From positions 5,920,501-5,984,500 of the forward strand of contig JBBPUQ010000003.1 of the NCBI GenBank assembly GCA_038501195.1: a stretch of DNA of 64,000 bases, in the 5' to 3' direction. The stretch is from Nemania diffusa (Eukaryota; Ascomycota; Sordariomycetes; Xylariales; Xylariaceae). Under the pieces are notes generated by a model, which was given only the letters and a program-made list of their open reading frames with translations, was not told the DNA's origin and ran no database searches. Below, in pieces: positions 20,858-32,158 of the stretch (the stretch's first letter is position 1; every line of letters starts with the position of its first letter). The translations under genes and the position numbers were made by a program.

Positions 20858-23577
20858 ATATTTACACTTAAATAATATTGTTTAATTAGTTAAAATTAGT
20901 TGTTAAGTTAGTTCTGCTCTTTATAAGTTAATTTAAAAAATAAGTTTTGCTTTTATTAAAAAGTGCTATAATTTAATAAAAGTAAGCTTGCACTAAAGCT
21001 TTTATAAATATATAAAAAAAGGCTTTAAATTTTTAGATCTTTTTTTTTTTTTTTTTTTGTGTAACAACTTTTTATATAAGTTATATATAACGCGTATATA
21101 AGTTAAATTTAAATCGTTAACTAAGTATAACAGCTTCTTTTTACAAATTAATATTTATTTATATATATTATTGTTAATATACTAAAACAAACTGTTTTTT
21201 TTAAAAAGAAGCTAGCTAGTTTTTGCTCGGCCCTTTTATATAGTAAAAGTAAAACAACTGCGTAATAAATTTGCATTAAATTTAGTATTAATAATTTTTT
21301 ATAAACTAAAACGCTTTTATTATAACAAAAGTGCTTGTTTGTTATATTTACTGCTTTTACTACGTTATTAAAATAAATTGTTATAAAAACGGGTTAAATT
21401 TACTGCTGATATAGCTAAAACTTGGACGCTTTTTGTGCTTACAATGTTAGGTCTTTTTTTACTAAGTACACTTATTGTATTATTACTTGTAAAAGCAACT
21501 GTACTAGTAGCTGTATTTTAGTATATAATCTGCTTTTTTTTCGTGTTAAATTTGCTTTTAACTAAGTATAAATTAACACAGTTAACAACAAAATCAAAGA
21601 AGTTTAAAAACTATTTATTACTGTTTGTAAAAAAGCCTGCTTATACTGTACTAACAAAAAAGCTTAAAAGTTTTTTAAAAGTACTAAAAGTAAGTAAGCT
21701 ATATACTAAAACTGTTTTAAATTTAATACTAACTAAATTAGCTTTTTTATATAAAGCTGTAAAACAAATTAAAAACTAAAGTGCTGCTATTACTACTGCT
21801 ACTAAAAAAAGTGCAAAAAGTTTAAATAAAAAAGTTTTAAATTTAAGTGTAGCTAAGTTTAGTAATATTAATATTGCTTAAAATTTGTACCGAATTTGCA
21901 AAAGTAATAGTTAGTAAATATTTAAAGCAGTAGAAATAAATACAAAAACAAATACTTTTAAAACTAGTTAAAATAAGTCAGATTTACTAATAACTAAATA
22001 TATATTAACTTAAAAGGAAAAATTTAATTCAAGTTAAATTTTAGCAAATTCGGATCGAATTTTTTAATTTTTAAAGTACCTTTTGATTTTTTTCTAATTT
22101 GTTTTAAATTTGTTTAAAAGTATATATAAAGTAGCTTATTTAAAAAAAATAAACTAATAAAATAAAAAAAAGTAAAAAATATAATCGAGTACTATAGTAA
22201 TAACTTGTACTAAAGTTGTAACAGATTTGGTCTGTACTTTTAGTTTAACTGTTAATTTTATAACTAGTATAATTAGTTGAATATTAAAAGTTGCTTCGAA
22301 AACAAAGCGTTTGTTAGCCCGAAGTTTTTTATTTATAAAAGTTTTATAATATTGTTTTATTATATCAAACGTTCAACAGCTAAAAAACTTAATATTGCTT
22401 TTATTTATACTTACGTTGTAAGTATACTATGTTACGTTTTAATAAAAACTGTAGTTTAAATATACGTTATAGTTAATGCTTAAGCGTAGTAAGCGTTTTG
22501 TTAAAATTTGTTAAACTTTAAGTTTTAAAAACGCCTTGTATATAAGTTAAAACAGTAACAAAAAATTACAGATATAATAAAGCTTTTTTAGTTAGTTTAA
22601 CAGCTTGTTTATATATGCTACAAAATAAAAAAAGCTACTAGTTGTTCTAAAAACAATGTTAATATTAAAGCAGTTTTTGTTTGTTTTTGTACTGTAAAAC
22701 AGTATTTAGAAGTACTTTTTAAACTCTGCTAGTTAAATAAACGATTTAGTTAGTTTTAATATGTCTTATTTACAAAAATTAAACGCTTTGTTGTTTGTAT
22801 AAATAATTTTGCTTAAGTATAAAAACTTATGCTAAGCTATTGTAAATGCTGCGTTTGTTATAAGTGTATTATATAAGTATTTGTTAAGTAACGTTTTAAG
22901 CGAAACTAAATCAGTTAATAATTGGTTTAAAATTAGTACTTTAAACTGGGCGCTTTTAAAATAAAGAAATAAATAAATAGCTTTTTGTATTAACTTATAA
23001 ATATAAAAGCTTTTAAAAACTGCTAAGTTAAAACAGAAGTTAATATAAACTAAACATAATGCAAATATATACAAATTAAGCGTTAATTTTTATATTGCTT
23101 TTTAAAATAAGCCGAAAGCTTTATTATAGATATAAAAAGCTAAATTAGCTTTTAATACAAACTAAAAGGGCTAGTTGCAAAAACTATACCAATTTTTGTA
23201 TATATTAGCTATTACGTTGTAATTTTTACGGGTTAAATTTATTAAGCTTATATATAATAAACGTATATAGTTGTTATTATAGCAGAAGCTATATTTTAAC
23301 AGCTTAGTTAAAAAGCGCAAAGTTAGCTTGCTTTTAATAAAAACTACTAATTGGAACAAAAGTTAGCAATTATAACGAAATTAGTATATAATAAAACATT
23401 TGCTAAAATATTATTGCAAAAAGTTATTTAGCAAACTTAAAAACAAATATTATAGCTTGCTATTAAAACAAATATTTTATAAAGCAAAGCTAAAAAAAAA
23501 GAGTTTTTTGTAAAAACGTTTTTAAGCTTTGTTTAAGCAGTTATATTATTAGTATAAATAATTACTAAGCTTAATAT

Positions 23578-23606
23578 TTACATTTTGTACTATGTACAAA
23601 ATGTAA
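23578..23606. repeat. Perfect inverted repeat inside copy 1
   Basis: Arms of 13 bp (TTACATTTTGTAC and its exact complement) are separated by TAT. It stands out because the surrounding DNA is heavily mutated. No equivalent perfect hairpin was seen at the matching place in copy 2. Confidence 0.75.
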
Positions 23607-26246
23607 CTTTAATTGCTACTATTTTAACTGTATTAATATATAATAAGAACTTTTTAAAAAGTTGTAGCTAGTTATAAGTTTGTTATTTTATAATAAAAAG
23701 TTAGAAGCGCTAATAACTCGAAGCTAAACTGCTTTAGTACTAAAACCCGCTAATACTTATGTTTAAAGCATTTATAAATAAATAAAAAACTAAACAGTTA
23801 GATATATTTAAAACGAAAACGCTGTTAAAAAACTATAAAAAGTTCCGCTACTATTTTAAGTCGAATTTTGTATTTGTAAACAAAAGTTGTAGTAATTTTG
23901 CGCCAAAAGTAAAAAGTATAGCTTAAAAGCTGTATAAAAACAAGTAGTTTAATAAAATTACTAAAAAACAAAATAAAAAATAGCTTGAAATTTTTTCGAT
24001 TTTATAACAAAAAAAGCGCAGTTTTTGAAGTATGTTTTTTATTAAACGAATAGTTTTAGCAATTTTAGCGTTTAATAGTTTAGTACATATTGCTACTGTA
24101 TTAATTTTAACTTTTAAAGTTTTAATATAAGTACTTTTGCTATTTTTTTTAATATTTAAAATAAAGTTTAACACTTTTAATAGCTAGTTATATTTTGTAT
24201 AAACTAGTAAAACGTTTTAAATTTAAGCTAATAAAATTGTAAAAATAAAGTTGTTTAAGTAGTAAACTAAGTTAATAAACAATATAAAAGCTTTAAGCAT
24301 TTAGTATAGTTTTTTTGTAAATAAGTTAAATAAAAAAAGGGCTGTACAAAAGCCGAAAAGTAAGCAGTTTTTGTAAAAAAACCAGGATTTTTATTCGAAA
24401 CTAAATAGCTATCGGTGTACAAGCGCTACAAAAACGAGCTAAAAAGCGTTTTTTAGGTCTTTTTTAATAAAGTATGTCTTTTTACTAAGTGTACAAACTA
24501 TAGTAAATATATACTAAATAGTTAAATATTGTAATACTGTATAATCGGATAAAATGTAATTATTAATTAACTTGATTTTTAAGAACAAAAAATAGTGTAT
24601 TTTTTGCTAGCTTTTGTTTGACTTAAGTACTAAGCTTAAAAAAAAGCAAAAAAAGCTTGTTAACTTTAGTAGCTTAATAATTTAGTTAAAATTTAAATCT
24701 AATACAATTTAAGCTTTAATTATTGTGTAATTTTTGTTTACTAAGTATAAGTTGCTTAAACAGTTTAGTAAAAATAAGTTTATATAGCTTAATAAAGCTT
24801 TATGTTGTAAAATTCTGTAAATCGTTGATTTTAAATTATCGGAGTAATTTTGAAGTATTTTTAACTAGTATTTAAAGTAGAAAAAAAAAAAAGAGTTAAT
24901 TAATACTGAGCTAAACAAGTCGAATATTTAAAAAGAAAAAATTGTATTTGTTTGAAGTTTTAAAAAAAATATAAAAAAAAGTTAAATAATTTTAATAACA
25001 AAAAAAATTTTAAAACAAATATAAAGCTTGTTTAAAGCTAAAGCTTTATACTAGTTAAGTAGTAAGTTTGTTAAATTTTGTAATAGCTCGATTTTTGAAT
25101 TTTAGTTGGATTTTGTACTGTATATGGGCGTTTTATATATTTTGCTGCAGTGTTTGTATATATGTTTTCGAAAATATTTAGCTAGCTTATATTTGGAAAA
25201 ATTCCAGCAGTTGCAAAATTTTTTGCGAGTTGTTTTTTTTAATTGCTAAAAATAAACTTTATACAAGTTGTTATTGCAGCTGTTTTAAAATATAAATTTT
25301 AAAATATTTAAAAACAAGTAGTTATGCTTTTATTTGTAATTACGTTTTAACTACAAAGTAGCTGTATAAAAAGTTATTAAACAGTGTTTTATTTAAGCAG
25401 CTATAAATATAATTACTGCTTTAAGCTTGTAAGTTGTACTAAATTTGTATATAATACAAGCAAAATTGTTTATTACAAACGTAACATATAATTATGTTTT
25501 AAATAAACAAAAATAAATTGTAATAAAAGTTAAAAAATAGTATACTTATATAGCAATTTCGGTTTTATATATTTTTAGTTTTACTATTGCTGTTTGTATT
25601 ATAATATTGTTTGTTTAATTTATATATAATACAGTTGCTATATATAAAGTATAACTAGTTCTAGTTTAAAGTTTAATTAAGTTTATTAATTTAAATTTGC
25701 TTTTATAAATTGCTATAATTTGTTTTTAGTTAATACTAGAAAACTAATTAGCAATAGTTTATATAATAAAAAGTAATTTATAAAAATTAGTAAATTTGTA
25801 GTTTAAGTTACTAGTTTGTAAACAGTTTAAATCAAATGTAAAATGTACTTCGAATTAAAAGCAGCGTTGCTTTTTTTTTTTTTTACGTTTTAAACGCTGC
25901 AATTGAAAGCGCAATTCGCAGACTGCGATCTCGTTTTTTAAAAAAAAAGATGTACTAGTTGTATTGGCTCGCTGCTGCTTTTTTAGTAGTAAAATTGCAA
26001 CGATTTCGTTTCTGAACTAAAATAAAACCGAGCTAAAAATTGTTGCTGCGCTTTTTTTAGTAAGCTAAGTTAATAATTCAATAAAAGTTTTAAATAAATA
26101 AACTGCAAATTTTATATAAGCTGCTTTTAAAACGTGTTTAGTTTTGCTATATAGTGCTATTATAAATTAACAAGTAAAAAAAGGGTATAATAACACTTAA
26201 AGTTGTATTTATATTTGTTAATAGTTTGTAATACTTATTAAAAACG

Positions 26247-26346
26247 AACGAATTTGCAACATATTTGAGCCGAGTGTGCTTAATAATGTAGTGTTGTAGA
26301 AGGGAAGTTGTGCGGTGGGTCCCTGAACCCTGTAGAACTACTTATT
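26247..26346. repeat. Segment E2, right terminus of copy 1
   Basis: A 100-bp G/C-retaining copy of E ending ACTACTTATT. The flanking sequence resumes at 26347 with AACTGATCAA. No target-site duplication is evident when compared with the DNA left of 20253. Confidence 0.8.
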
Positions 26347-26662
26347 AACTGATCAATTTCCTTCGTGTCAGATTAATCTACCTCACGCGAAAGTGGACCT
26401 AGTAAGATATCCTCATCTCCGAGTGGACAAGGCTTGTAAGTCCAAGATTTTTGAGAGTCCGTCTTAGTAGTGGTAACAGAGTCATCTATTGAGAGGTAGG
26501 TAGGATTTTGATAGGGGGCCTACACTTTAAAAACCTGTCCCCCCCACCCGGCAAGACATAAAATCTGAAAATCACGAGCAGGCTGAATATTGCAAGTTAA
26601 TTGACCTATTCTAAGTATTCCATCTTCATCTACTAACTCCCCGTACGGGCACTGGGCGGCGC
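26347..26662. other. Unmutated spacer right of copy 1
   Basis: Normal composition returns immediately after the element. It forms the 3' flank of the minus-strand gene at 26663. An unspliced frame runs through part of it (26520-26723), but it overlaps the end of that gene out of frame and is not supported as coding. Confidence 0.5.
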
Positions 26663-28507
26663 TTAGCACATAAAAACACTCTGCGGCATCGTCGTATCGT
26701 ATGCCACCACATCCGTGACCCATCTCAGGTCAATCCAGTAATACGTCAGGAAGACTTTTGTAATGGCTGCGACTAATTGTTTGCCTGTGAATATGTTGTC
26801 CGCAATGAAGGGGATATTGTAGTAGCCACGATACCATGTGTTATCGTCTGGTGCTGTTGGCTCACCGTCGGCCCACGCCCAGGGACCGCAGTAAATAACG
26901 TGATTCTTAACAGTCACAGTTATGTCGAAGAATGTTTCTACGTCTTCTATTTTAAGCTGTTTGAGCACGTCTGCCGATATTTTCGAATAATATAAAATGG
27001 CCCACACGAGGTCTTGCTCGCCGGGATCTGGCAGAAGCAACGCGGCTGCCTTTGCCATGAGTTGCATGTCGTCGACGGAGAAGCCTTCAACCCTTTTCTT
27101 GCGCATCTCCTGGAGCTCGTTGCAGAGACTCATGGCGTTAGCCATGCATTTCGTGGCGTCGTTGGTACCCTTATTTGTTAACTCTTCGCTAGGCGAAGAG
27201 GAGGAGGTGCTGACGGCCTGTTTTAGAGGGATCTTCTTCTTTCCTGCCATTTTCTCAATAAATGCTTCAGGGAAAATCTTTTCACGCTCCTTGGAAAGTT
27301 TCTCGATATGTTTATAAGCTTGGCCTAGGTCTTTATCTAGGTTCGTGGTAGGTGAGAAGTAGAAGCCGTCCGGCCGCAGTAATAAGAGGGCCCGTTTCAT
27401 CAAGCCGAGCAACTTCTTATTCATATAAATATCACCAAGATGGTAGGTATAGATGCTTTTGTCGATTTTCTTGGCCATGGTGTACTTGCAGTCGTACTCG
27501 TAGCAGTCTAGAATGCTCAGGCCTCGGCTGTAGGCCAGCTCGCCGTGCGATACAGTGGAGAGTATACCATCGCATTCCCAAAGAATCTGCTTCCTGCCGG
27601 ACGAGTCCATCTCATCGTGCATCACGGCACTGGGGGGAGACCGCATGTCCTTAGACGCTAGATCCCTTGACAATTGCTCATCCGTCGGTTCCTCCTCGTC
27701 CCCATCTTCCTCCTCGCTCTCCTCGCCGTCGGGCCCGGAGAGGTACAGTGCCTCGCTCTTGTCGAGCGCAAACCCGCCAATGGAATTCCAGAGCCGGGAC
27801 CGAAAAGCATCTGGATTGCATGATGGGCTAGGCTGGAGTTTATAGTAGTCGTGCGAGTCGCCTGAGATCTGGTTGCGTAGCTCCCTGCGGCGGCGAAACT
27901 CAGCCACGCAGCCGTTGGCGCTGGCGCGGAACTGGAGCCAGCCCAGAGGGCCCGACCACCGCATCGGGAGCGGCATGGGTAACGAGAAGCTCGGTTTGGC
28001 TTCGTGTGACTGGAAGCCTAGGATGGAGCATACGCTGACGAGATCCTTGCCAGTCCAGTGCATGGGCACGATGCCATTGACAAGCTCGGACGCATCCTGC
28101 ATCTCGTACTCGCCCCGCCTCTCGGTCGGTGAGAGATCCAGCGCTTGTATGAAATTCACCCAGCTGGCATTGGCCTGGACATTGTCTGCCTTCTCGACAT
28201 CCTGGCTTCTTGGGAAGCCGAGGGGGAACGTCAGTCTAAGAGGGTCCCACTTCATTTGTGTGAGCACCTTGATGCTCACTCTCGGCGTTGAGATTTGCCT
28301 CTGGAGACCGAAGAGGGTTCGCTTTGCTACCATGGCTTGCCAAGGACCAAGAGACATCCATGACAAACCGTGGCGGTAGATGCGGTTTTCAGAGAGAATC
28401 TGCATCGCACCGACATAGACGGTAAGCAGAGTCATGACGCCAATAACGGCCGCGGCCAGGGAGGACACGGCCGATATCCAGTCGGTGGAATTCGGTTCAT
28501 TTGACAT
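26663..28507 (-). CDS. Fungal membrane-anchored protein of unknown function
   Basis: A single intact frame of 614 residues from the ATG at 28507 (MSNEPNSTDWISAVSS). An in-frame ATG at 28534 exists but the shorter form looks more natural. A single hydrophobic segment lies at about residues 13-35 (SLAAAVIGVMTLLTVYVGAMQIL), so it is probably membrane-anchored with a large cytosolic part. Other visible features are LSWMSLGPWQAM just after the membrane segment, an acidic run (EESEEEDGDEEEPTDEQ, about 265-285), and a Trp/Tyr-rich C-terminal portion ending in MPQSVFMC. I recognise the general appearance as a lineage-expanded family of uncharacterised fungal proteins, but can assign no function. It sits between two RIP-saturated elements yet has no stop codons. 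Confidence 0.8.
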   Translation of the reverse strand: MSNEPNSTDWISAVSSLAAAVIGVMTLLTVYVGAMQILSENRIYRHGLSWMSLGPWQAMVAKRTLFGLQRQISTPRVSIKVLTQMKWDPLRLTFPLGFPRSQDVEKADNVQANASWVNFIQALDLSPTERRGEYEMQDASELVNGIVPMHWTGKDLVSVCSILGFQSHEAKPSFSLPMPLPMRWSGPLGWLQFRASANGCVAEFRRRRELRNQISGDSHDYYKLQPSPSCNPDAFRSRLWNSIGGFALDKSEALYLSGPDGEESEEEDGDEEEPTDEQLSRDLASKDMRSPPSAVMHDEMDSSGRKQILWECDGILSTVSHGELAYSRGLSILDCYEYDCKYTMAKKIDKSIYTYHLGDIYMNKKLLGLMKRALLLLRPDGFYFSPTTNLDKDLGQAYKHIEKLSKEREKIFPEAFIEKMAGKKKIPLKQAVSTSSSSPSEELTNKGTNDATKCMANAMSLCNELQEMRKKRVEGFSVDDMQLMAKAAALLLPDPGEQDLVWAILYYSKISADVLKQLKIEDVETFFDITVTVKNHVIYCGPWAWADGEPTAPDDNTWYRGYYNIPFIADNIFTGKQLVAAITKVFLTYYWIDLRWVTDVVAYDTTMPQSVFMC

Positions 28508-28879
28508 TATGATGTAGATCGGTGTGCGGTTCAAGGAGTCTAGAGCCTAACATATACCACGATCTAGGGGGGCAGTTCGCTTGTAAGGACCTCGTACAAA
28601 AATAATAGGACAGCTACGAACAAATTCGCTACAGCGTTCTCTCACCCGACAGTGTCTTCTACGATCGTATTGGGACGGAGAGGCTCGCAGCGTGTATGTT
28701 GCGGGTATTGGAGACAGCTTCAGGCTCAGGCTGGGGAAAACTACAGTCTTTTAACTAATTCTTTCGGTTTCTACGACGACTCTCACGGTGAGCATAGCCC
28801 CGATTAGCATCCTTTGCATGAAGTGTAGTAACTTGTAAGGACCCCTACACGGACCCCACGGTCACTAAAAAGGAAAGTG
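28508..28879. other. Intergenic, upstream of the membrane-anchored gene
   Basis: A probable promoter side for the leftward gene. To the right begin the recognisable remains of the AAA pseudogene. No independent feature is visible. Confidence 0.45.
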
Positions 28880-31244
28880 GGGGGAAGATAGGATTGTCCA
28901 TGTTATATATGTATGGCCCTCCATACCAGGGCCTGGAGGAAGTTAGGCAACAGTTTCTTGACATCAAATCCAAGGTGGCCGTGTGCAAGGCGCAAGATCC
29001 GACGGAAACCTCGGGTGGACCAAGAAAGAGTGGTTCAATTTTCCAGGTTATGATTGTCATAGTAGCGCCCATTAACCAGCGTCTCGCTTCCAGGCAAAAC
29101 CACTATCGCCCGCCTATATGCTAGATTCCTTCACGAGTTGAAGGTCATTCCTTCTGCGAAGCTTGAAGTGGCGTCCGGCATCGGGGCGGCCACTCTAGGC
29201 GCTTATGGCATGAAGGAACTAATTAAGGGCATACTACGAGAATATGATTCCGGCGACTCTGACGGCTCTTACAATGATGGTAGTGGCGTTCTATTTGTCG
29301 ATGAGGCTTACCAACTGACGGGCCCATATGTGGATATGTGGATGGTGTGGGCTACCAAGTTCTGGACATCATTCTCATCGAAATGGAGGAGAATATCGGG
29401 GGATCATCGTCATCTTTGTTGGCTACAAGGACGAGATGGAGTTTTTTCTTCGAACACAACCCGGGACTAGAGAGCCGCATCCCCTATACTATGACCTTTG
29501 GCGACTTTGGCGATGGCGAGCTGTGGCGGATTCTGGTCGATAATATCAACTGGCACTACAATGGGCGTATGCACGTGGATAAGGTATTGGATGGCCTCTA
29601 CATGCGCATCGCGATCCGCCAACTCGCTCAAGCTAGAGGGAATCGCGGCTTCGGTAACGCCCATGCGGTCGAGAATCTGTTCACGTGGATCTGACATCGC
29701 TAGGTACGTCGTCTGTCTCGAGAAAAGCGCTATTCCTTGTCACCCAATTACTTCTTCTTTGCACAGGAGGATTTTATCGGGCCCAACCCGTCCGTGGCAG
29801 CTAGGAAGCGCGCCACCTGCGTCAAGCGGCGGGAATACACCGGGCTTGAGCATGTCAAGCAGTGTGTCGAGCGTCTGATCGGCATGGTTAAGGTGACTTA
29901 CTAGCGGGAGCTGCCCGAGGAAAATCCCGTCTGATTTTCCCTCAATCAGCTCTTTGTAGGAGCATGCGGAACAGGATAGACCACGATCTCGAAGTTGTAC
30001 GGTAGATTCCTAGTTGGCTTCGGCTATCTCAGTCGTGGGGACGGTAAGCGCATTTCCTGTTTAAAATTCAGTTCCCCATCATGCCACCTAAACATCATGA
30101 TATTGTGTTAGCATGCTTGCACTGGTCCTCAAGAACCCAGCAGATTTCATCGGTGAATGTTGAAGGCAAGATTCTCGTCATTGACGAGGCCTATATGCCC
30201 GATGCCGGTGATCCTCACAAGGAGCAGGATAAGTTCAAGACGGGTGTCATCGACACCGTCGTGTCCATGTGTCCATGATTCAAGGCGTGCCGGGCGAGGA
30301 TCGGCCCATAATCCTAGTCGGCTACGAGGACAAGATCCGCGATATGTTCCATAATATTAATCCAGGCCTCTCGCGACGCCCAGAACAACTGCCTCGAAGT
30401 AAGACGGCATGGTTTGAACCCGAGAAATCAGGTGCCCACGAATTTTGTGTTTAGGGGCTTTGTCCAAAGAGATCATTAGACAGTTCCTCGAGAGAAGTAC
30501 AGAGATCTACCCCCAAGAAAAGCGGCTTTCGGCCAGTCTCGTCAGGAACTGCATGTGGAGAATGATCGAGGAGCGAAGACGCTTGTTGATGGACCTGCAA
30601 AACGGGACGATCTTGCCAGAGCGGCCCCAGCTCGGCACCGACAATAGTGGGTAGACTATGGAGAACCCACAGCTCGTGTCGTTGCTACCTTTATCTGGAC
30701 GCGGCGCTATTAACTGCGCCGTGGACATCGACTAGGCCATCAGCAACCAGGGCCGGAGCCACATCAATTACCAAGCGCTTGCTCTCATAACTACAGCTCA
30801 CGAACATGTCTAAGCAACTGACATAGATACCGGAGACAACGAGTCCGATGAGGACGACGAGCCCGACGGTATGCGTCCCACTAGGACAATGTGCCGCACT
30901 CAGTTTGGCGCGAAGTCTGCCAGGCGATGAGGACGCAAGCACTGCAGCGGAAGGAGGTGAGAGTCAAGATAACAAATCTTAATGGACAGCTAGGTATGCT
31001 TGCCCCTGGTGCCACCGGTGAAGGCGACGGCAGCGGCGGCCGGGCAAGCGGCTGCGATTCCATCTGAGACGAGCTGACGAACATCAAGATGAAGTTGCAG
31101 GATCAGGAGAAAGTGTTCGAGGCACTCGAGCAAATGGGGCGCTGCGTAAATAGGCTTTGCTGGGATCAAGTCGCGGGCGGCTACCGGTGCTCAGGGGGTG
31201 CTCATTATGTAACGGATGGAGAGCTGTTGGCGAGGATGGCATGA
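28880..31244 (+). pseudogene. Decayed two-domain AAA ATPase (CbxX/CfxQ type)
   Basis: Fragments follow in order on the plus strand but in shifting frames. First comes LEEVRQQFLDIKSKV (about 28936). Then GKTTIARLYARFLHEL, whose Walker A glycines are damaged (about 29095), followed by GVLFVDEAYQLTGP (about 29285) and EHNPGLESRIPYTMTF (about 29455). A second-domain start GLEHVKQCVERLIGMVK (about 29845) and a broken second P-loop follow. Further on are VIDEAYMPDAGDPHKEQDKF (about 30176), VGYEDKIRDMFHNINPGLSRR (about 30317) and a Cys-containing tail GGYRCSGGAHYV ending at TGA 31242-31244. At least six frame breaks or stops separate them. The order equals that of intact fungal paralogues with two AAA modules. 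G+C is normal, so the decay came from indels rather than RIP. Confidence 0.8.
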
Positions 31245-31600
31245 TGTTGGTCTGCAGGCTGCGCCTAATATAGCTTCAAAATTCACCATGAGCTAAAAGT
31301 TTACTGTAACGGACCTGCTCTATATAACCTGAGAGGTAGAGGCAGTATGTCAGAGGTTCTTGATTTGCAGGTAACAATGAGATATCGACGTGGTGTCTAT
31401 TAGGGAGACTTCTACTACTATGTAGACCATGTAGGCAAATGAGTTGTGGCATGCATCACTGGTGAGTCTGGATCAGCGTAAGTTTGTGGCTTGCATTATC
31501 GTTATCAGTATGGCTGTGAATTGTGGCTGGTGGCCTAGCTGTACTCTGCATAGCTAAGCCAGGGTCCTGGCTGAATAATTAGGTACCTTACCTACCCTTC
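31245..31600. other. Spacer between pseudogene and copy 2
   Basis: Ordinary composition. A copy of the dispersed palindromic motif (TTAGGTACCTTACCTACC, about 31579-31596) ends just before the left end of copy 2. No coding potential. Confidence 0.5.
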
Positions 31601-31791
31601 TACAGCACACTCCAGGGCACTATAATCGCAGTAGGTAGAACTTGTATTAGGGAAGCGTGAGCGTAGTAAGCTAATCTATAAGTTGTAAATAAGTCGATAG
31701 CTGGGCGTAAAAGCTATAAGTATTACAGTAAGCTTTTGTAATTAAAATAATAAAGCTTTATAAACTAACTTAAAATAGTTTAAACTAAAAA
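31601..31791. repeat. Segment S1, left terminus of copy 2
   Basis: About 190 bp with retained G and C; it includes GTATTAGGGAAGCGTGAGC, shared in modified form with copy 1. Its right half already grades into A+T-rich sequence. Confidence 0.78.
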
Positions 31792-31880
31792 ACAAAAAAT
31801 AAAAAATTAAAAATATAACTTGTTATTTTAACTATTAATTTATTTTTTTTTATTAATTATAAAAAAAGTAAATAAATAAA

Positions 31881-32158
31881 AACAGTATTATAATTGTTAT
31901 AATTATATTTTAAAAAATATATATTATAATATAAAAGTTATATAATAAGTTTAATAAATTTATAAAACTATTTATTTATAATATATTTTAAAATATTATA
32001 ATTATAATAAATAAAATTTATATTAAAAAAGTATAAATATAATAAATTAATTTATAAATTATAAATAAATTAATAATTAAATATAAAAGTTATAAATATT
32101 ATAATAAGTTTTTATAATTAAAACAATAAAGTTTTATAAATTAATTTAAAATAGTTTA
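31881..32158. repeat. Contiguous E1-S2 junction of copy 2
   Basis: E1 (31881-31976) aligns without gaps to E2 (37917-38012), and S2 follows directly at 31977. Every difference I see from the outer copies is C->T or G->A, to near exhaustion of G and C. Confidence 0.8.

Larger units (their letters stand above)
20253..26346. mobile_element. RIP-degraded mobile element, copy 1 (split direct repeats)
   Basis: About 6.1 kb, almost pure A+T inside and more balanced only at the outermost 100-200 bp. The limits come from repeats. Left-end segment S occurs at 20253-20456 and again at 20651-20857. Right-end segment E occurs at 20551-20650 and again at 26247-26346. E1 and S2 abut exactly, so the order is S1, gap of 94 bp, E1S2, about 5.4 kb, E2. 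Inner copies differ from outer copies by C->T and G->A. The same plan is present in copy 2 at 31601-38012, and interior stretches also match between copies (for example 23395-23450 with 35043-35110). No coding frame survives. The plan fits a DIRS-order element lying on the minus strand; an LTR element with an unusual 5' duplication is the alternative. Confidence 0.8.

Noticed and set aside
21543..21779. 78-residue open frame inside element copy 1, and others like it
   Set aside because: Only Lys, Leu, Asn, Tyr, Phe, Thr-rich sequence that any A+T-saturated DNA yields; no motif and no counterpart in copy 2.
20253..26346. Ordinary LTR retrotransposon
   Set aside because: S and E together (about 400 bp) occur only at the left; the right end carries E without S, and E1 and S2 are fused. 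Both copies show this, so a simple LTR-body-LTR plan does not fit.
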